DNA of 16,877 nt, from positions 1 to 16,877 of the forward strand of contig JALLAZ010000400.1 of NCBI GenBank assembly GCA_036939755.1, in the 5' to 3' direction. The position numbers were made by a program, and so were the translations under genes. The notes under the pieces were generated by a model. That model worked only from the letters and a program-made list of their open reading frames with translations. It was not told the DNA's origin and made no database searches. Shown in pieces: positions 1-8,827 of this stretch (within the stretch, counting starts at the first letter, position 1; each line of letters opens with the position of its first letter). The DNA is from Stephanodiscus triporus. Its lineage: Eukaryota; Bacillariophyta; Thalassiosirophyceae; Thalassiosirales; Thalassiosiraceae.

Positions 1-201
1 TTATTCATTTGTTGCATTTTCTCCAAGATCTTGAACTGTTGCGATGATTGTGCCCTCTTTTAGGTGTGTCTTCTCCAGGCAGGACCTCAGATTTCGCAAG
101 CGGTCAATTGGGGGATCGCAGTGCCTGGATCGGTTGTTAAGGTCGGCCGAAGTGGTGGCATCAAGTGAGTCAATGAGTACCGAAAACACGCAGCCTTTTG
201 A
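1..201 (-). CDS. possible 3'-terminal exon, hypothetical
   Basis: On the minus strand an open frame runs from a TAG-type splice acceptor (intron AG just above position 201) to a TAA stop at positions 1-3, giving about 66 residues. There is no in-frame ATG; the frame can begin only at GTG or at a splice junction, so if real it is a last exon. The composition looks protein-like (mixed charged and polar residues) but I recognise no domain. A second minus-strand open frame at 222-521 also lacks an upstream ATG and could belong to the same gene. I could not find a splice that joins the two convincingly. It may simply be a chance open frame. Confidence 0.2.
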   Translation of the reverse strand, partial: SKGCVFSVLIDSLDATTSADLNNRSRHCDPPIDRLRNLRSCLEKTHLKEGTIIATVQDLGENATNE

Positions 202-664
202 CTACATAAATATATACATATCTAACTACTCCTATTGAGAATTAAGATGTATGAGGCCCATTTTGGCGATTCACCGCACAACGCGGGACACAGAATTTTC
301 TTACTCCAAGAGATACTTTCACTTTTATCGGTTGAGGCAGTCAGGTAGTTAAATAAGAAGCATCTCTTTTCTTTCAAGTCCCACGTCAAATCTACAGAAC
401 AAGGCATGGTAGCTTCTGAATAGTAGTTTGGTGTATAGGATTCAATACAAAGTCGAGAAACGTCGCTCAATTTTACATGCCGACAGCTTTCCGGGACTGT
501 CAAATTGGAATCAATACACAAAAAAAATAAAAAAGTATTGTTACTAACCTCTGATACGGGTACACATTACGAGTTCCCACAGTAGCGACGGGTACAATAT
601 CAGTGCCTATTTCCCTTCATATGACATACTCTACATTTTGTATTAATAGGGAGATTAGTTGAAA
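202..664. other. gene-poor left flank of the transposon
   Basis: This AT-rich stretch holds one unassigned minus-strand open frame (222-521, 99 codons, starting at TTG rather than ATG) and otherwise nothing I can name. A TTAA at 643-646, followed by TAGGG, sits 19 bases outside the recognisable left inverted repeat. It is the nearest candidate for a piggyBac target site on this side. Confidence 0.4.
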
Positions 665-713
665 TATCTCCTTGTTGGTCAAATCGTAGGGCCCCTATGT
701 TGGCCCTATGAGC
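665..713 (+). repeat. left terminal inverted repeat with palindrome
   Basis: The outer arm (665-681) reads TATCTCCTTGTTGGTCA. After AATCGT, a perfect 6-bp palindrome stem (AGGGCC at 688-693, GGCCCT at 702-707) encloses the loop CCTATGTT, followed by ATGAGC (708-713). The arm and ATGAGC recur inverted at the right end. These are probably transposase-binding sequences (inference). Confidence 0.8.
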
Positions 714-733
714 CCCGTACTTAGAGGTCCAGT

Positions 734-755
734 TAGGGACAATAAAATGTCCCTA
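734..755. repeat. perfect 8-bp inverted repeat inside left end
   Basis: TAGGGACA (734-741) and TGTCCCTA (748-755) form a perfect stem with a 6-nt AT loop. It lies in the non-coding DNA between the transposon's left end and the transposase stop codon, and could be a subterminal binding site or a transcript 3'-end hairpin. Confidence 0.6.
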
Positions 756-827
756 TCAAGAAAAGTAAGAAATGCTTAGAGTCGAGATTAACGTGAGCTT
801 CAAAACGGTACCCCATTTTCCAAAATC

Positions 828-854
828 GGCCGGGTATTGGAGGCCGGGTATTGG
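828..854. repeat. 13-bp direct repeat, two copies
   Basis: GGCCGGGTATTGG occurs at 828-840 and again at 842-854, separated by one base, in the left subterminal region of the transposon. It may be a repeated binding motif or simple slippage. Confidence 0.7.
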
Positions 855-1010
855 CGGAGCTACATCGATTCTACTGATTTTTTCATGATTTTTTTGGGGG
901 AATTCACAACGTGCGAAGCATGGAACAGAGGAGTATGGACTGAATAACATGAATATTATTACATTATTACATTCCCAATAAGTAGTCCAAAGGATGTGCA
1001 ACCCCCATTA

Positions 1011-3824
1011 TCATTTGTTCGCTGCTAGGATTCCCGGAATATGGGGTCGGAGGCGTTGTTGTGTGTGGAAAATTTCCCAGCACGGAATACAAAGATTGAC
1101 GTCGCATACTGTGCATCTCATGATACTCGAACGTCCACCCTTGGGTTTGGTATTCATCTTCTTCCCGTTATTATCTATAGTAGGATTGAACTCCTTGTCT
1201 GCCCATCTGTGCAGTTGGCAAACATTATTGCCACGATGTTTTCCTCGTGGAACCACCGGCATGTGGTTCACGTTGGTGTCAAGACGCACCTTCATCCGAC
1301 CCCGTGTTGGAGAGAGAGCCTTACTATCTATCTTTGGAGCTCTCTTTTTGGAGGCAGAGGCGGCACTACTCGTTGGCGTTTCAGGAGGAGACTTCTTCCT
1401 TGGCCAATCTTCATCGGGGTCCAAGTGCGCATACCCGATTGCCTCGTTCCAGTCATGATGCGACCACTGAACCGGAACTCCCTTCAGCTCACAGTACCGC
1501 TTGTACGACACATATGAGTTCACCATCGATACCTCGTATCCCCACAGGAACAATGCCCACCACCACTTGTTGTTCCGTTGAAACCGCATGAACCGGTAGA
1601 CAAGCCGAAGCTGATCCGCAATGTCGTTGTCGTTCATTTCGTAGTTGTAATCATCGCTGAGATTCCAACGGAGGAAGGAGAAGTCGACGTTCTTCTTGAG
1701 GGTCGAACTCCAAACTTTCTTTGTGACCGGAACCCATGTGATGCTCTCGCAGCTGTGCGAGATCATGTAAAAAGGCTTCTGGTCGTAGCACGATGCCACG
1801 ACCAAGTCCGAAGACTGGCTTTCGCCTTTGAGGACGGCCGCCTTCACAGTACCCCTCGCCGCCTCTGCCGCCTTCCCCGTCTTCTCTTCCTGAATCACGC
1901 AAGGTGGGCAGCCCCGTCCGCTCTTCCTCAACACTCCATGAACCTTCACTTTCTGATCGAGGGCATGCGCAGCAAGGGCAAGTTTTACGGAATGAAATAA
2001 ATTATCCATCTTGCATCCGTGACCGGACTCACGCAAATTTCGGAACATGTGCAAAAGCCGACAGTGCATCGGACAGAATCCCTTTGCAAGGAGGTCTTTG
2101 TCGATGGGCTCATTCCGGAAGTAGAAGTCCCAGGTGTACCCATCATCAGCGATGCAGTCGCCCTGAATGCCATCACCCAACCTCTTGAACTTGCCGCAGC
2201 GTGTCTTGTACTCCGACTTCCCCTGCATCTTTGTGGTTTGCTCGTCCATCGAAAAGTCCTCTCCCAACAACCACGCCTCCTTCCAGATGTGCCGCAACCA
2301 CCGGAAGAACTCATCAACCTTGAAGTTTGGACATTGCTCTTTCGGTGGTGGAGTCATCAAAGGATCCTGGCATGCGAAGAAATGCCGGAACGAACGGTGC
2401 TTCTGCTGGTAGCCCGTCCCGATGGCCGATGCGACCTTGTCGTTGCCGTGTGTCGGCTGCTTCGACTGCGGCTGCATCTTCTGGGTGAGCTGCGGACTCG
2501 GTGCAAGCCCATCGATGATGTAGACGCCAAGCATCGCAATGATGTCCGCGTTGTTGAATGGCCTGTGCTTGCCAGCGAAGATGTGGCCCTCTTCCCCCGC
2601 ATTGTTGAGCATCGCCTTGGTGTTGGAGTAGGCGGTCCAGTTGGACACAGCAAACTTTGTCGTCTTGTCTCCCTTCACGTTGGCGACGGCCGGATCCTCC
2701 AGGTTCGCGTCCGGAGTGAGCGGCATGAATGCAGTGAACCAATCCATAGGATGGCTCTTTTCGTTGAGGCCGTATCGCCTGAGGAAGGCGGAGTTCGGCC
2801 CACCGAGCACTCTCGGTCCGACGGGCATCGTCGGACGACATTGCCGAGTTGGGGAGCGCTTCCTCTTCCGCGCCGTCTTCTTCCGATTCACCGCCCTGCC
2901 GTTGGGCCGAAGATACAACATCTTCTCAGTCGTCCCTGAAAACGGCACTCGAACGAAGGTCTCCACAAAGCCATACTTCGGATTGATTGTGGCATCCCTC
3001 TCGGTTGGGGGGCGGTGAGTCGAATCCTCGTTCTCGGGCTCGGGGACCGGATACGGCTGGCGCGTCAAAAGCTCCCACCTAGCCGTCACGTCCAAACCAT
3101 TCATGCTCTCGTGACGGGGAGGCTCACTGCCCGATGCAATGGGAACATTATTCAATATGGCCTCCTTGAGGCGTGCCTGCAACTCTGCTTTCTTCCCCCC
3201 GATCGATCGTCCCCTCTTTTTAAGCTCCGCCTTCAAGTCATTCACACCAAGACGCATCATCGATTCGACCGTGACTTCTTGGGCTGGGGGGGGGGGCGGT
3301 GCCGGTGCTGCTGCATCACTCCCCCCGGCAATTGGTAATTCCTCATACCCCTCAATATCATCTTGCTCTTCATCCGCGAAGTAGGGGAGGTTTCCCTCGG
3401 AGTCATAGCCTTCATCGTTTAGCGTAGAGTCTTGGTTCGCGAAGCGATTTTTTACAGTAGGAATTTTGCTTGGAAAATTCGCAAAATTAGCACTGGACAC
3501 GGCCCCTTCCTCCTCGTCTCCCCCAGCAATATGCGCCCCGCCCGGTTGATCGACGCCGAAGAGACTCCTTCCGACGAGAGGGGTTGCTTCGGTTATGTCG
3601 GGGGCTCCTTCCTCCTCGAGAAAATCATCGCCAACGTCACCACCATCATGTGAGCGCGAGTCGAAAAATTCCTCCGCTAGACTCTCAACGTGCGCGTTTC
3701 CAGCGCTGGCCAAATTCGGCGAATCTGACGCCACGCGGACGCTCCCAACGTTGAGGGTGTTGAGGGGGGGCAAGGGGGGGAGGGCCGGGAGGCCGGTGGG
3801 AATGGAAAAGTTGTTACGACTCAT
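1011..3824 (-). CDS. piggyBac-type transposase with SAP motif (DDE_Tnp_1_7)
   Basis: This probably catalyses cut-and-paste transposition of the surrounding element. The protein is 937 aa from the first in-frame ATG (3824); the frame extends 12 codons further but only to a TTG. Residues 1-185 are acidic, Pro/Ser-rich and low complexity. A SAP-type DNA-binding helix pair follows at about 187-224 (motif VNDLKAELKKRG...KAELQARL). The DDE_Tnp_1_7 domain covers about 350-780. Its piggyBac triad is visible: D527 in SMDEQ, D607 in KMDN, and D734 with D737 in NDNDIADQ. The family's KWWWALF and VNSYVSY stretches come just after. The C-terminus has a Cys/His cluster (C869, C904, C907, C912, C915, H920), like the zinc-binding tail of piggyBac transposases. 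No stop or frameshift interrupts the gene and no intron is needed. It could be active, or co-opted by the host; the inverted repeats on both sides favour a mobile element. Domain identity is firm, activity is unknown. Confidence 0.9.
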   Translation of the reverse strand: MSRNNFSIPTGLPALPPLPPLNTLNVGSVRVASDSPNLASAGNAHVESLAEEFFDSRSHDGGDVGDDFLEEEGAPDITEATPLVGRSLFGVDQPGGAHIAGGDEEEGAVSSANFANFPSKIPTVKNRFANQDSTLNDEGYDSEGNLPYFADEEQDDIEGYEELPIAGGSDAAAPAPPPPPAQEVTVESMMRLGVNDLKAELKKRGRSIGGKKAELQARLKEAILNNVPIASGSEPPRHESMNGLDVTARWELLTRQPYPVPEPENEDSTHRPPTERDATINPKYGFVETFVRVPFSGTTEKMLYLRPNGRAVNRKKTARKRKRSPTRQCRPTMPVGPRVLGGPNSAFLRRYGLNEKSHPMDWFTAFMPLTPDANLEDPAVANVKGDKTTKFAVSNWTAYSNTKAMLNNAGEEGHIFAGKHRPFNNADIIAMLGVYIIDGLAPSPQLTQKMQPQSKQPTHGNDKVASAIGTGYQQKHRSFRHFFACQDPLMTPPPKEQCPNFKVDEFFRWLRHIWKEAWLLGEDFSMDEQTTKMQGKSEYKTRCGKFKRLGDGIQGDCIADDGYTWDFYFRNEPIDKDLLAKGFCPMHCRLLHMFRNLRESGHGCKMDNLFHSVKLALAAHALDQKVKVHGVLRKSGRGCPPCVIQEEKTGKAAEAARGTVKAAVLKGESQSSDLVVASCYDQKPFYMISHSCESITWVPVTKKVWSSTLKKNVDFSFLRWNLSDDYNYEMNDNDIADQLRLVYRFMRFQRNNKWWWALFLWGYEVSMVNSYVSYKRYCELKGVPVQWSHHDWNEAIGYAHLDPDEDWPRKKSPPETPTSSAASASKKRAPKIDSKALSPTRGRMKVRLDTNVNHMPVVPRGKHRGNNVCQLHRWADKEFNPTIDNNGKKMNTKPKGGRSSIMRCTVCDVNLCIPCWEIFHTQQRLRPHIPGILAANK

Positions 3825-4027
3825 GGGGGTGATAGGGCCACGGGGGTTGTGGCGACACAATGATGTTTATTCGTTGTTATTGTTGGCTCATATCTCGGTG
3901 AAAAAGTATTGTCACCACATGATATTGATATTGTGCCCGACTAATTCGGGGACGCTCTACACGATGGTGCCCTCAGATTGGGTGACAAATTTTGTCTAGG
4001 TGGTTATATTAGTACTTTTAGTGGGCT

Positions 4028-4070
4028 GCTCATAGGGCCTCTATGTTGGCCCTGACCAACAAGGAGGATA
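4028..4070 (-). repeat. right terminal inverted repeat with palindrome
   Basis: Read inward on the minus strand, the arm is TATCCTCCTTGTTGGTCA (4070 to 4053), one base longer than the left arm. It runs directly into the palindrome (4034-4053, stem AGGGCC/GGCCCT, loop TCTATGTT on the plus strand) and then ATGAGC (4033 to 4028). The AATCGT spacer of the left end is missing here. Confidence 0.8.
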
Positions 4071-4532
4071 ACAAATGCCCAGTTTCTTGACTTTTACGAT
4101 GTGTCGCTGTTTCAAAAGAGAAGTCATTCACGAGAGTTGAATTTCGGAGAAACTTCCTTTCCTTGTCCCTTCCCCGGGCCGCGATTTTGCGCCCCCCCCT
4201 GATTTTGAACCTAGAGAGTAGTAAAGTAACTAGAATCGAAAATCGGGGGCCCGCTAAATTGGGGAATGAGGGGGGAAGGTGTCTCGATAGTGTAGAGGTA
4301 GGTTAAATAATTGAAGATCGGGAGAGACGCACGGTAGACAAACTACCTCACCATAGAGTATTTTAGTAGAATATGGTACTTGGTGGAGTGTCAACACTGT
4401 CACAAGGGAGGAAAGGACCCGAAGGCCGTTTTTACTTTTTTTCTCCAACCAACCGTGTTTGTGTCTTAGTGTCGTCAATGACATAAAATTTTTGTGGCAT
4501 CGTCTTCTATTGTTCTGATAAGTAAGTTTACT
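4071..4532. other. intergenic region upstream of the TPR gene
   Basis: No gene recognised. It presumably holds the promoter and 5' UTR of the downstream plus-strand TPR gene. A two-codon upstream open frame (ATG ACA TAA, 4478-4486) lies 46 bases before the assigned start codon. A minus-strand open frame here (4254-4604) shows no family resemblance and overlaps the real gene. Confidence 0.4.
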
Positions 4533-6678
4533 ATGACTACCGAGGTCGACGAGGAATCGGCATCGAATGGCGGCCAAACGGCGCCCTTGGATGCGCCATA
4601 CCAATCATACGACGAGATAGATTTAGATGTCGTCTTGGTGGACGAAAACACATCTGACAGCGAAGGAGAAAACCCCCGGGACAGCCCGCTCGACGCGAGG
4701 CTTGGTCACTACAGCTGTAAATTCGTGACCAACATACCGCCTTCATCCGATGACAACGACACTTCCAATCCTCGAACTTACTTTGATCTCGGCTTGAGGC
4801 ATTTCTTTGCTTACCAACACGAGGAGGCCTACAAGTTCTTCCTTGCGTGCTTGACGCTAGCGCCCGATTGCGCCTTCGCCCATGGGATGGTCGCGCTGTG
4901 TCACTGTCCCAATTACAATTTCAAGGGCGACGCTTATTACGAGTCGACGGACCATCCGGAGGAGGAAGAGACCATTTTTGCCGAGGCGGGGGAAAATGGA
5001 GAAGACATTGCAATCATGCGACGTCTGTATCCGAGCCAACAAGTTGCCGCGAAGCATGCTCTCTTTGCGATGGAGAAGGTTGAGGAGTTGAAGAAGAGGC
5101 ATTCACAGGCAACTCACAAGCCCAATGAGTCAAAATCCCAAGAGACTACGCAGTGCAGTTCACAAATGATATCTGACGTGGAAATAGAAATCCTATCCGC
5201 GATACGCATCCACGCGGGCCACCCTGGCATTCATCCTCAACTCGCCGAGGGCACGGTGGGACGTCCGTACGTGGACGCTCTCCGAAGAGTTCACGAACGA
5301 TTCCCCGAAGACGCCGAAGTGTCCTACTTCTTCGCCGAATCCCTGATGGTGTTGAACGCTTGGAATTTGTACGAATATCCCACCGGACGACCGCTCAGCA
5401 AGGACGTGGAAGAGATCGAGCGTGTGTTGGAACGGGCGTTGCAGTTGCATCCGAGGCATGCAGGGATATGTCATCTCTACGTGCACTTGTGTGAAATGAG
5501 TAGTCATCCGGAGAAGTCAATGTCTGCCTGTGAAGCCCTAAGGACAGAGTAAGTGTCCTGAATGCTTGTCGGTTTTATCCCCCCTCCCACCAAGTAATGA
5601 ATACTTACCCGCCTTACTATTTCCCACTCCCTTCAGCTTTCCCGATGCTGGTCACTTAATCCACATGCCAACGCACATCGATGTGCTTGTAGGCGACTAC
5701 GAGTCGTGTGTAGAATACAATCATAATGCCATTCTTGCTGACCTAAGAATAATGCTGAGGTCCCCCGACACAGCCGGCACTGAGTCGTTTTACTTTGGGT
5801 ATATTGTACACGGTTTCCATATGTTAGTTTATGGGGGAATTTTGGGTGGGATGGAGTCGATTGCAATGGAAAAGGCTCTCGAGTTGAATCAATACCTGAC
5901 AGAGGATCTGTTCATACATAATCCGGATCTCGCTATATATCTGGAGTCATATGCCGCCCTTGACATCCATGTCATGGTCCGATTCGGTCGTTGGAAGGAA
6001 ATCCTTCAGGTCCCATTTCCGCGGTACCCCCTGCTGATGTTGTTTCGGAGCGCATCCCTCCATTATGCGCGTGGTCTAGCACTGGCTAACACTGGCAAAA
6101 TTCGCCAGGCCATCACGGAGGCGGATTTGTATGATGAACTGCGGCTAAACCCAAGTGCGGAGAAGCGTATTCTGCACAATAATAGAGTGTCTGCTCTATT
6201 GGCGGTCGACGCCCCCATGTTGCGAGGGGAGATAGCTTACTTCAGTGGAAACTACGACGAAGCATTTCCCTTGCTTCGCTACGCAGTCAAATTGCAGGAT
6301 GGCTTAAACTATGACGAACCTTGGGGTAAAATGCAGCCTATTCGACATCCATTGGGAGGATTGCTATGTGATCAGGGCCATTATGAAGAATCAGAGCAAG
6401 TTTTTAGGGAGGATTTGAAGTTTCACCCCAGAAATCCGTGGGGACTTGCTGGTTTGATCATTTGTCTCAAGGGTCAATTGGCGCAGGGTAGCTGCTGCAG
6501 CAAGAAGTACGGTTGTTCCCAAGATGGAATAACTATTGCCGGGCGAGTGATAAACGATATTCTCTTGGAGGTGGAAAACCTGACTCTTGTGTTGGCTGAG
6601 CAACGGAAGTCGAAGTATGCCGACTCGTTTGATATTACCGCTCCCTGCGCTTGTTGCAGGAAGATGCTGCCAAAGTGA
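4533..6678 (+). CDS. TPR-repeat family protein (two exons)
   Basis: The coding exons are 4533-5548 and 5637-6678, giving 685 aa. The 88-bp intron has donor GTAAGT and acceptor TTCAG, and splits an Asp codon, restoring ...LRT-D-FPDAGHLIHM. The frame opens at a GTG upstream, but the first ATG is 4533. Residues 1-78 are acidic and disordered. TPR-like helical pairs follow from about 81 to 125, then 245-340 and the second exon. The stretch HPRHAGICHLYVHL...DAGHLIHMPTHIDVLVGDY is the hallmark of a TPR family spread through bacteria and some algae. In this family the block around His-Met-Pro-x-His-Ile is conserved, and the end is Cys-rich, here ITAPCACC just before the stop. A molecular role is not established; a scaffold function through TPR packing is the general expectation. 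It is convergent with the transporter gene, 62 bp apart. The family is clear to me, the function is not. Confidence 0.85.
5549..5636 (+). other. spliceosomal intron of the TPR gene
   Basis: The 88-bp intron begins GTAAGTGTCC and ends CCCTTCAG. Removing it restores one frame across the family's most conserved block, which supports both junctions. Confidence 0.85.
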
Positions 6679-6740
6679 TGGACAAATATCTTTCGTGGAA
6701 GGAACTTGCTGATTATGATAGAGTGACTAATAATGCTGAA

Positions 6741-8351
6741 CTATTGTACCACTTCAATTTCGCTCTCTCGCTCGTCCAGTTCAAGCGAGGATCCATGCGC
6801 GGAGCCATTAATGCGCCCACGCAGTAATGACGATCCGTCGATATTCTTTACCACTTCCTCATCATCAAAATCTTCATCTTCTTCATCAAAAATGAGAGTA
6901 AGTGCTAAGTCCGGATCCGAAAGCTTCCCGCGTTGTAGTCGTTTTGCATGTCGAGGCGCTTTATTATCGTCCTCGTAAACAAAGACATCACTACCATCAA
7001 CTTGACTGATGGTCGAGAAGTATGACTTGTCATTTTCATCACTGATAAAGCTCTCCTTTTCCGCGGATAAATAATGCGTGACTTTGTAAAGGAGGACACC
7101 AAGAAAGACAACTACTATTCCAGATACATTGATGATATTTAAGTTGTCTCCAAACAGTGTTACCCTTTTGGCATATTGAGAGGAGAAACTCTAAGCTGAG
7201 AGGAAAGTCATTGGAAACATATTCATCTTAATGTCCCACCTATCACTCACCCAACAAATATTGTTATCATTTCTTTCAGAACGCCCCCAATCATCAAAAC
7301 GATTGCATTTGACTTCAGAATCAACCAGAATTCACACAGAACCATGACGATAGCAATAATGGCCCCAGCCAGCCCAGTAGAAAAGGTTTTCATAGCATTC
7401 TCAAAATTCGAAAAGTAATCCCCCTGTGAAGGTCCCAATTTGGTCCATGGCTTTTCTATGATGATTGACATGAGCAGCATGCTCATGAACATGGTCGAGG
7501 ACAGCACCCTCATGGTCACGACAGGCCCGCATAAGGGTGGATCAAGTTTCTGCAGTTTGAATTGGACTAATGTCCAGCGGATTCCACCACATATTGCTGC
7601 TCCCAATACAAGCATGAACCCTATTGTATCGAATTCAACTTCTCCAAATGCTGTAAGAATTTCCCCTCCCGTGATCAACAACCCAACCAATACTAGGTTG
7701 CAAGTTATTTTTTCCAACCCAAACACGAAAGCACTGAGTAATACCCACACGGGGCTGGATGATTTCACCATGGTAAAAAATGTTATTGATATTCGCACAA
7801 GAGAGAGATTTGACAATCCAATATCGAAAGCCGTCACAAATCCACATGGTATTGACACGCCTTGTCGACATATTATTGGAGAGGCGACGTGTTGAGAAAG
7901 TTTATGTGAGCTTTGACCATCATGGTGTGAAACAGTGCACCCATATGACGCCGTTCAAATTATCGGACTGGCTCACCCAAGTATGTTCTCCATGACATAT
8001 CATCCACTACTCCACCACCAAAAGAAACAGGAAATAACGACGACAGGGAATAGCTGAACGTCCATTGGACAAAAAAGTGTACGCTTGTTAACAATAGTGG
8101 GCACGGAAATGCACCAAAATTTGCACCAAATATGAACTTTCAAGAACCGAAAGCGCAGCGGCAGATGAGAGATGAGCAGTCGAAGGACAATACAGAAGCA
8201 AAACTAGGCACAATCCTACCTTGTTGTATGCACTTAGCGCAGCCGAACAAATAAACCAGCCCGCCATTGCCGGCAAGTATATACAATGCCGTTGATAAAA
8301 GGTGGAAGTGGAGGTACTCATGTTGGTACTATTTTTTCTTGGGAGCACCAT
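6741..8351 (-). CDS. SLC35C2-like TPT-family transporter (four exons)
   Basis: This is a multi-pass drug/metabolite-superfamily transporter of the triose-phosphate/nucleotide-sugar group, closest by eye to SLC35C2, so probably in Golgi or ER membranes; the substrate is unknown. Exons read 8351-8220, 8136-7977, 7860-7251 and 7164-6741, with introns of 83, 116 and 86 bp and all junctions GT-AG. The spliced frame is 441 aa. Exon 1 supplies TM1, ending SAYNK. Exon 2 carries TSVHFFVQW (61-69). Exon 3 holds the conserved core TAFDIGLSNLSL (107-118), the KSSSP motif (130-134) and GGIRWTLVQ (189-197). Exon 4 contains the last helix (NIINVSGIVVVFLGVLLY), then a cytosol-like tail of over 100 residues rich in Asp and Glu, ending VVQ. 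The tail makes it longer than the roughly 365-aa animal SLC35C2. The start could instead be the ATG at 8321. Two acceptors end in AAAG and one in ACAAG, which is less usual, so exact junctions may shift by a few bases. Confidence 0.82.
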
Positions 8352-8827
8352 TTGTGACCGGCCATCAACCAATAACACTGCGTCAATTAAATTCGTCGAA
8401 GTCTTAATGTTTTCGAGCCGATGTCATGACGATTAGCGTCGGTCTGGCGGGGGTCAGCTAAAAGAACAAAGTCGGGTAATATATGCGAATGAAAGAGGAT
8501 GACCACCAGGGAGAGAAGTAGAACCCTAAAGCAGACTTGGAGTGAGGCGGGCGGGGACGGCTGGAACCGAAGGGACAAGGAATCGGCTCGTTTTTTGTGT
8601 TTTTGTTTGCGCCGTTGTTGGAAAAGAGAGAGAAGACAGACACGTAAAAAGTAAAAACATCCCAGGGAGAAGACCACGCACGGAGTATTAGGTTATTTAT
8701 GGGAAGCGCGCCATTTTTATGCGCACAATTTCCAATTATTCTGAATTCAATTTCAAATTTATTCCACAAGCTCTTGCCGCCGGACTTGGGAAGGGCATTA
8801 TTAGTTATTCTTTCTCAGACGCCACCA
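8352..8827. other. divergent intergenic region (probable bidirectional promoter)
   Basis: It lies between the start codons of the minus-strand transporter and the plus-strand IFT88 gene. It should contain both promoters and 5' UTRs. An in-frame ATG at 8699 would extend IFT88 by 43 residues. A strong acceptor-like site (CTTTCTCAG at 8810-8818) leaves open an upstream non-coding or short coding exon. I see no convincing TATA box. Confidence 0.45.

Larger units (their letters stand above)
665..4070 (-). mobile_element. piggyBac-type DNA transposon, apparently intact
   Basis: The element spans about 3.4 kb between imperfect terminal inverted repeats (665-681 and 4053-4070) and encodes one uninterrupted piggyBac-family transposase on the minus strand. 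Each inverted repeat is followed inward by a palindrome (AGGGCC, 8-nt loop, GGCCCT) and then ATGAGC read inward. About 300 bp of non-coding DNA lies between the left end and the transposase stop, and about 250 bp between the right end and its start. The open frame suggests a recent insertion or continued selection. The outer limits are uncertain: no TTAA lies directly at either recognisable repeat, and I see no clear target-site duplication. Confidence 0.8.

Noticed and set aside
2019..2939. 306-codon plus-strand frame opposite the transposase
   Set aside because: Antisense shadow of the transposase, whose conserved motifs are on the minus strand.
3284..3298. Run of G suggesting a frameshift or assembly error
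   Set aside because: It encodes a proline run in the low-complexity N-terminal region of the transposase and the frame continues intact on both sides.
4254..4604. 116-codon minus-strand frame
   Set aside because: Overlaps the start of the TPR gene and shows no recognisable features.
6660..6827. Open frame after the TPR gene that could be a further exon
   Set aside because: The preceding CAG looks like an acceptor, but the TPR protein already ends in its family-typical Cys-rich tail, and this stretch is antisense to the transporter's last exon.
7440..7895. 151-codon plus-strand frame
   Set aside because: Antisense of exon 3 of the SLC35C2-like transporter, where the membrane-helix motifs lie.
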